The position numbers and the translations under genes were made by a program. The notes under the pieces are model-generated. The model ran no database searches and had not been told where the DNA came from. It saw nothing but the letters and a program-made list of their open reading frames with translations. Source: Actinomyces sp. (GTDB taxonomy: Bacteria > Actinomycetota > Actinomycetes > Actinomycetales > Actinomycetaceae). Taken from it: a stretch of 41,779 nt of DNA. Position 1 is the first letter of the stretch; every line of letters starts with the position of its first letter. The DNA is taken from the NCBI GenBank assembly GCA_018375675.1, contig JAHACW010000017.1:1-41779 (forward strand), written 5' to 3'. Of the stretch, positions 36,769-41,779 are shown piece after piece.

Positions 36769-39700
36769 CGAAAGTCTCGGGAACGCACATCGATGGGCAG
36801 GTCGACGGGGGCGATCTGGAAGGCTTGCACGTTAATCGCGCCATCACACCATTCGAGTGTCCCGCGAACGAGGAGCGCATTCGAGCCCAGGCACACGCGT
36901 CGAAACTTCTTCCACGCCCCCACCGACACCGAGACGTTAACGAAACCCGTCTCGTCTTCAAGGGAGAGGAACGTGATCCCCCCGCCCGTGTGTGGGCGCT
37001 GGCGATGAGTAACGACTCCGGCGATGTCGACGATGCGTCCGGCCAAGTGCTGACCCAGCTCGCCGGCTCGGAGGACACTAGTGGGCAGCGATCCACGGAC
37101 GTAGCTGAAAGGGTGATCCCCCGGGGTCACCCCCGTCGTGGCGACATCCGAGCGCATGCGCTCCACCTCCGATAACGAAGGCAGCTCGGGTACGCGTGCC
37201 CCCACCTCCGTTCCAGGAAGAAACGGCTGCCATTGACCGGCCCGAGCCTGTGGCTGTGCGAGCGCCCCCGCAGCCCATGCACCCTCACGCCGCCCGACCC
37301 CCAGGCACTCGAGGGCACCGGCCATCGCGAGCTTTTCCATGGCGGAGGCGCTCACGTGGGCACGCCGCGCAAGGTCCGCCTGACTCGTGAACGCTCCCTG
37401 ACGCCTGGCTTCAACGATGCGCTCGGCGGCCGCGCCCAGGCCTCGTACCTGAGAGAGCCCGATACGCACCGCAAGCTCGCGATCAACATCGAGGGCAACG
37501 GTGCCGCGCGAGGGCAAAGACTCCGGGCGCCCCGGGTTGTAGGACTCCCCCGCCTCATTTTCGCCCACGCGCTGCACGCTCGCGTCGACGAGTGAATCGT
37601 TGACCGACGGCCCCACCACGCGCACCCCGTGCCTGCGGGCGTCCTGCACGAGGGTCGCGGGCGAATAGAAGCCCATCGGCTGGGAGGCCAGGATCGCGGC
37701 AAAAAAGTGCTCGGGGGCGTGCACTTTCAGCCAGGAGGATGCGTACACGATGTGCGCGAACGAAAATGAATGAGACTCCGGGAATCCGAAGTCTGCAAAG
37801 CCCTTGAGCTGTTCAAAGATGCGCTCGCGCGTGGGCGCATCGATCCCCCGTTTCTCCATGCCTGCCATGAGGTCCCCTTTCAGGGCTTCCATGCGCTCCG
37901 GGCTGCGCTTGGCCCCCATCGCGCGACGCAGCTGATCGGCACGCGCCCCCGATAAACCCGCCGCGTCCGTCGCGATGCGCATGAGCTGCTCCTGAAAGAG
38001 GGGCACGCCGAGCGTCTGGCGCAGGGCGGGCTCAAGGAGTGGGTGCAGATAGGTGACCTCCTCGCGTCCCGAACGGCGCCGCAAATAGGGGTTAACTGAG
38101 CGCCCCTGGATCGGCCCCGGTCGGATCAGAGCGACTTCCACGACAATGTCGTAGAAGCAGCGCGGTTTGAGCCTAGGAAGCGTATTCATCTGCGCACGCG
38201 ACTCCACCTGAAAGACACCCACTGTATCGGCCGCGCACAGCAAGTCATAGACCCGCGGATCCTCCTCCGGCAGGGTGTGCAGGCCCAGGGGCTGTCCCTC
38301 GCGACCCTGCACTACTCGAGGCGCCCAGCCGCGCAGCTGATTCGAGGCCTCCCCCGCGCGCGCACCGCCCGCCTGGAGTTCGTCGAAAGCGACGCGCAAC
38401 GCCGTCAGCATGCCGAGTGATAGCAGGTCGAATTTCACGAGGCCGGCATCCGCACAGTCTTCCTTATCCCACTGGAGGACCGTACGGCCCGGCATCGCGG
38501 CCCACCCAACCGGGCAGATGTGCGACACGGGCTGATCGGTGAGCACCATGCCGCCCGAGTGGATGCCCATGTGCCGGGGAAGACGCGCGAGCGCCCGAGC
38601 CGCATCGCCAACGAGGGTTGGCACCTCTCCCCTGCCCTGGGACCAGGCTGTCGCCGTGCCGGCCGGGTATCCGAGGGCGCGTGCGACGTCACGGATCGCT
38701 GAGCGCGGGCGGTACGTAATGACGTTCGCGACCTGAGCCGCGCGATCCCTCCCAAACGTGTCGTAGACGTACTGGATGACCTCTTCTCGACGACACGCCT
38801 CGATATCGACGTCGATATCCGGCGGACCCGAGCGCGCATCGGATAAAAATCGCTCGAATAGCAGGTTGTGGCGCACCGCGTCCACCGCCGTGATCCCCAG
38901 GCAATAGCACACCGCCGAGTTGGCGGCGCTCCCCCGGCCCTGGCAGAGGATCCCGTTGCGGGCGCAAAAATCAACGATCTCCTTGACGATGAGGAAGTAG
39001 CCCGCAAAGCCGAGGCGCTCGATGACCCCCAGTTCACGATCAATCGTCTCCCACGCCCGGGGGTGGTGCGCTCGCGAGCCGTAGCGCACGCGCGCGCCCT
39101 CGTAGGTGCAGTGCGCGAGCCAGCTGTCCGGGGTGTGCCCGTCGGGAACCCGGGTCCGAGGTAGGCGCGGGGCGACGAGACGCAGGTCGAAAGCGCACGC
39201 GGCTGCGACCTCGCACGTGTTGTCGAGTGCCTGCGGGTGTGTCCCATGCAGTCTCGCCATCTCCGCGGGTGAACGCAGGAAGGAGCGGTGCGCGCCCAGG
39301 TGAGCCTCCGCCTGGTCCAAGGAAGATCCCAAGCGGGTCGCAGCCAGGATATCGCCGAGCGCCTGCTTCGAGGGCGAGGACATGCGCGCTCCACTCGTTG
39401 CTACCAGGCGAGTTCCGCTTGCACGCGCTAGCTCTGCGAGCACGTCTCCGACCTCGTCCTCGTCTCCGCGGGCCGCCTGCCATTCGACGAGCACATGGTC
39501 GCGCCCAAACGCATCTGCGAGCCCGTCCAGGACGCGGCGTGCGGGCGCCGCGCCCCCGGCTCGTAGCGCGCGCATGAGCGGCCCTCGCCTGCCTCCGGTG
39601 AGGACGACGAGGTCGCCACCGGCTTCGCTCAGATTGACGAGGTCGTGGCGGGGATGACGCTGCCCGGGTTCGGACAGTGCTCGATCGCTCATTGCTCCCA

Positions 39701-40049
39701 CGAGATTCGCGTAGCCGCTGGGGCTGGCCGCCAAAATGGGAAGGCGCATCCCCGGATCTTCAGCTCCGGGAGCGAGTCCCCACCCCGGCGCAGATGAACC
39801 CGCAGCGATACCTCTCAGAGTGTCCGGTGCGAGCGTGAGCTCAGCTCCGTACACGATCGGCAGACCGGCCGCGCGGGCTGCCATGGTCGTCTGGACCGTC
39901 GAGTACATGCCGTCGACGTCGAGAATCGCGAGGGCATCGAGCCCCAGGCGTGTAGCTTCCTCCACCATGCATGCGGGTTCATCGGTCCCGTCGAGAAACG
40001 TGAAGGCGCTGTGCGCGTGCAGTTCTGCGTAGCGTCGTTCCATGGTCAC
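36765..40049 (-). CDS. dnaE2: error-prone DNA polymerase, C-family (DnaE2)
   Basis: Damage-inducible translesion polymerase III alpha-like subunit, about 1094 residues. N-terminal PHP domain (ELHAHSAFTFLDGT), the palm with catalytic aspartates in PDIDVDIEACRREE, RSAIRDVARALGYP, SGGMVLTDQPV, and a C-terminal OB domain (GVVTHRQRPHTGGGITFLSL). Lack of a long beta-/tau-binding C-terminus fits DnaE2 rather than DnaE1. The start is GTG 40049, exactly 6 nt after a TATAAT box (leaderless); ATG 40043 is the alternative. A LexA-type SOS box sits in the promoter spacer. No imuA or imuB partner is within the window. Confidence 0.93.
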   Translation of the reverse strand: MTMERRYAELHAHSAFTFLDGTDEPACMVEEATRLGLDALAILDVDGMYSTVQTTMAARAAGLPIVYGAELTLAPDTLRGIAAGSSAPGWGLAPGAEDPGMRLPILAASPSGYANLVGAMSDRALSEPGQRHPRHDLVNLSEAGGDLVVLTGGRRGPLMRALRAGGAAPARRVLDGLADAFGRDHVLVEWQAARGDEDEVGDVLAELARASGTRLVATSGARMSSPSKQALGDILAATRLGSSLDQAEAHLGAHRSFLRSPAEMARLHGTHPQALDNTCEVAAACAFDLRLVAPRLPRTRVPDGHTPDSWLAHCTYEGARVRYGSRAHHPRAWETIDRELGVIERLGFAGYFLIVKEIVDFCARNGILCQGRGSAANSAVCYCLGITAVDAVRHNLLFERFLSDARSGPPDIDVDIEACRREEVIQYVYDTFGRDRAAQVANVITYRPRSAIRDVARALGYPAGTATAWSQGRGEVPTLVGDAARALARLPRHMGIHSGGMVLTDQPVSHICPVGWAAMPGRTVLQWDKEDCADAGLVKFDLLSLGMLTALRVAFDELQAGGARAGEASNQLRGWAPRVVQGREGQPLGLHTLPEEDPRVYDLLCAADTVGVFQVESRAQMNTLPRLKPRCFYDIVVEVALIRPGPIQGRSVNPYLRRRSGREEVTYLHPLLEPALRQTLGVPLFQEQLMRIATDAAGLSGARADQLRRAMGAKRSPERMEALKGDLMAGMEKRGIDAPTRERIFEQLKGFADFGFPESHSFSFAHIVYASSWLKVHAPEHFFAAILASQPMGFYSPATLVQDARRHGVRVVGPSVNDSLVDASVQRVGENEAGESYNPGRPESLPSRGTVALDVDRELAVRIGLSQVRGLGAAAERIVEARRQGAFTSQADLARRAHVSASAMEKLAMAGALECLGVGRREGAWAAGALAQPQARAGQWQPFLPGTEVGARVPELPSLSEVERMRSDVATTGVTPGDHPFSYVRGSLPTSVLRAGELGQHLAGRIVDIAGVVTHRQRPHTGGGITFLSLEDETGFVNVSVSVGAWKKFRRVCLGSNALLVRGTLEWCDGAINVQAFQIAPVDLPIDVRSRDFR

Positions 40050-40055
40050 CCGGCC

Positions 40056-40061
40056 ATTATA
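40056..40061 (-). promoter_or_regulatory. -10 element of dnaE2
   Basis: TATAAT on the minus strand, 6 nt before GTG 40049. The SOS box occupies the spacer directly upstream; no consensus -35 is seen at 17 nt. Confidence 0.65.
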
Positions 40062-40077
40062 TAGAACATATGTTCGA
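40062..40077 (-). promoter_or_regulatory. LexA binding site (SOS box) of dnaE2
   Basis: TCGAACATATGTTCTA matches the actinobacterial/Gram-positive SOS consensus TCGAAC-N4-GTTCGA with one mismatch. It lies between -10 and -35 positions of the dnaE2 promoter, where LexA would block RNA polymerase. Confidence 0.88.
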
Positions 40078-40154
40078 TAGTGGTGATGGTGGGGATGTGC
40101 GTTGGCGCGTACAGTGAGGGCGAACGGTGCCCCTCCCACGAGGACCACAAGCCC

Positions 40155-40160
40155 TATGCT
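40155..40160 (+). promoter_or_regulatory. -10 element for a leaderless alcohol dehydrogenase mRNA
   Basis: TATGCT, 6 nt before ATG 40167. GGGAG lies in the gap but is too close to that ATG to act as Shine-Dalgarno for it. Confidence 0.4.
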
Positions 40161-40166
40161 GGGAGC

Positions 40167-41231
40167 ATGGAATCCATGCTCGCAGCGTCGCTTCGTTCCC
40201 CCGGCGCCCTGGTACTCGACGAACGCCCCATCCCAGCACTAGGCCCACGCGACGTTCTCCTCTCCGTCGAAGCAACAACCCTATGCGGCACGGACCTGCG
40301 CATTGCGACTGGACAGAAGACGAACGGCGTCACCCCGGGTGTGATCCTCGGGCACGAAATCGCCGCACGCGTGTGGCGCGTTGGAAGCGACCTCGCCGCA
40401 GGGGTCGACGTTCCCGCTCCAGGCACGCAGGTCGGACTCGCTCCGGAGATTGCCTGCGGACGCTGCGCCCCCTGTGCCAGCGGCCGCTCCAACGTGTGCG
40501 CGAACATGCGCCTGTTCGGAACGGGGGTGGATGGAGGCCTCGCCGACCTCGTCCTTGTTCCCGAAGAAGCGCTCGCGTGCATTACCCCCGTCGCTGGCGA
40601 GATCGCCCCGCCTCACCTCGCGCTCGCCGAGCCACTCTCCTGCTGCCTGCGCGCAACAAGACGCCTGCCCATCGCATCCGACTCCCGCGTACTTGTTCTG
40701 GGAACCGGACCGATCGGACTCATCCACTGCGGACTCGCTTCTTCCGCCGGCGCGCGCGTCATGGCATGCGGCCGTCAGGCGCGCCTCGCGCCCGCGCGAG
40801 CGATGGGAGCCGAGGTGACAACCAGCGCCCAAGGTGAGGATCTTGTGCGCGAGGTCCTTGCGTGGACTGACGGTGTCGGAGCAGACGTCATCATCATCGC
40901 AGTCGGAGACACAGGCCTCGTCCCCATTGCCGCTCAGTGCGCGCGCATCGGGGGCCACGTATCCTTCTTCGCAGGCTTCCCCGCGGGATTGACGACTCAG
41001 ATCGACCCCAACCTCGTGCACTACCGCGAGCTAACCCTCAGCGGCAGCGCCAACGCGACCCTCGATGACTACGCGTCGGCGGTTGACGCCCTCTCGAGCG
41101 GACGCATCGACCTGTCACCGCTCATCACACACGAGTATGAGCTGTCCGACGTCAGCGATGCCCTCGACGCCGTGCGCACTCGCGCTGGCCTGAAGGTCGC
41201 TGTGCGCCCGAGGGGCATCGCCGCTCTTTAG
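40167..41231 (+). CDS. zinc-dependent alcohol dehydrogenase (MDR family)
   Basis: 354 residues, medium-chain dehydrogenase fold. Catalytic zinc ligands C40 (LCGTD) and H63/E64 (GHE); structural zinc cysteines C97, C100, C103 and C111 (CGRCAPCASGRSNVC). The Rossmann motif is LGTGPIGLIHCGLASSAGA. Resembles sorbitol/threonine dehydrogenase-type enzymes more than primary alcohol dehydrogenases; substrate unknown. ATG 40167 follows a -10 by 6 nt; ATG 40176, with GGGAG about 10 nt upstream, is an alternative. It is divergent from dnaE2, and its stop overlaps the convergent helicase stop. Confidence 0.87.
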   Translation: MESMLAASLRSPGALVLDERPIPALGPRDVLLSVEATTLCGTDLRIATGQKTNGVTPGVILGHEIAARVWRVGSDLAAGVDVPAPGTQVGLAPEIACGRCAPCASGRSNVCANMRLFGTGVDGGLADLVLVPEEALACITPVAGEIAPPHLALAEPLSCCLRATRRLPIASDSRVLVLGTGPIGLIHCGLASSAGARVMACGRQARLAPARAMGAEVTTSAQGEDLVREVLAWTDGVGADVIIIAVGDTGLVPIAAQCARIGGHVSFFAGFPAGLTTQIDPNLVHYRELTLSGSANATLDDYASAVDALSSGRIDLSPLITHEYELSDVSDALDAVRTRAGLKVAVRPRGIAAL

Positions 41232-41779
41232 TCGAGGAGCCCGCGCAGGTCTGCCTCGCTCAAGCGAGCGCCCGTCCCGGTCCCATTCATCACCGAAGAA
41301 ATGAGCTGGCGCTTGCGGTCCTGAAGTTCCACGACCTTCGCCTCGATCGTGTCAGTCGCAACCATTCGATAGACATTGACTTTCTTCGTCTGACCGATGC
41401 GGTGCGCACGATCGATCGCCTGCTCCTCCGCGGCAGGATTCCACCAGGGATCCATGACGTACACGTAGTCCGCCTCGGTGAGGGTCAATCCGGAACCGCC
41501 AGCCTTCAGCGAGATGAGGAATACTTGGGCATCGCCCGAGCGGAACTTTTCAATGACCTCAGCGCGACCACGCGTCGACCCATCGAGCTGCACGACGGAT
41601 ATTCCGCGGCGCGTCAGCATGTGTCGGATGCGTTCCAGGAACGAGGTGAACTGGCTAAACACCAATGCCTGATGTCCGAGTGGCACGATCTCGTCCAGGC
41701 GATCCGCCAGGTACTCGATTTTTGCCGACCCCACATGCGCATACGACTCCTCGACGAGAGCCGGATCAAGCGCTAGCTG
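41228..41779 (-). CDS. SNF2-family helicase, C-terminal part (partial)
   Basis: About 183 C-terminal residues; the reading frame stays open to the window edge, so the N-terminal ATPase half is outside. Helicase-C motifs are visible: QALVFSQFTSFLERI, VVQLDGSTRGRAEVIEKF, FLISLKAGGSGLTLTEAD, VMDPWWNPAAEEQAIDRAHR and IGQTKKVNVYRMVATDTIE. This is the bacterial SNF2/HepA-like pattern (QxxxRxxRxGQ arginine-finger motif). Role: ATP-driven remodelling of protein-DNA or RNA polymerase complexes, unproven. Confidence 0.92.
   Translation of the reverse strand, partial: QLALDPALVEESYAHVGSAKIEYLADRLDEIVPLGHQALVFSQFTSFLERIRHMLTRRGISVVQLDGSTRGRAEVIEKFRSGDAQVFLISLKAGGSGLTLTEADYVYVMDPWWNPAAEEQAIDRAHRIGQTKKVNVYRMVATDTIEAKVVELQDRKRQLISSVMNGTGTGARLSEADLRGLLD

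Overview
The window looks like a chromosomal segment of a high-GC actinobacterium, most likely a member of the Actinomycetaceae (Actinomyces/Schaalia type). This is inferred from several features together: a complete pupylation locus (arc-dop-pup-pafA), an actinobacterial integration host factor (mIHF), a PriA with degenerate ATPase motifs, EF-P with a PGKGP loop, a DnaE2-type polymerase under a TCGAAC-type SOS box, and uniformly GC-rich codon use. I see no insertion sequence, prophage, CRISPR array or rRNA. The layout is that of a core, vertically inherited region.

Region 1 (1-881, minus). A truncated ABC permease lies downstream of a well-formed FMN riboswitch (641-764), so it is probably part of a riboflavin or flavin-precursor importer. 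Region 2 (878-10270, minus) is a dense run of housekeeping genes in transcription order mIHF, gmk, rpoZ, coaBC, metK, VKOR-like, priA, fmt, rsmB, rpe, closed by a strong terminator at 827-862. Many of these genes overlap at ATGA or GTGA junctions. Region 3 (10348-18612, minus) is the pyrimidine operon pyrR-pyrB-pyrC-carA-carB-pyrF. A PyrR-binding RNA hairpin abuts the pyrR Shine-Dalgarno, and a terminator follows pyrF; pyrD and pyrE are not here.

Region 4 (18613-19293). A non-coding stretch carries a perfect 40-bp palindrome with CsoR/CstR-like dyads. It precedes a lone plus-strand DUF2249 gene, which ends in a long perfect hairpin. Region 5 (19311-23836, minus) holds aroC, aroK, aroB, a degenerate shikimate-kinase paralogue, efp and nusB in transcription order. 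Region 6 (23897-30626, minus) is the pupylation locus: trmI, arc (mpa), dop, pup, pafA and a membrane-anchored FKBP-like protein. No 20S proteasome genes are present, and ARC lacks the C-terminal GQYL-type tail that docks onto the proteasome. Pupylation here may therefore serve a proteasome-independent purpose.

Region 7 (30697-41779) is a mosaic of short units on both strands: a RecB-like Fe-S nuclease, an aldo/keto-reductase-fold protein that has lost all four catalytic residues, a very acidic small protein, an FAD-dependent NADH-dehydrogenase-like enzyme, a MazG-like pyrophosphohydrolase coupled to a FrnE-like thioredoxin-fold protein without CXXC, tRNA-Leu(GAG), a MarR regulator divergent from a HAD phosphatase, SOS-controlled dnaE2, a zinc alcohol dehydrogenase, and the C-terminal part of a SNF2-family helicase running off the end. 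Several starts in this part have a -10 hexamer 6-7 nt upstream and no Shine-Dalgarno, which suggests leaderless mRNAs.
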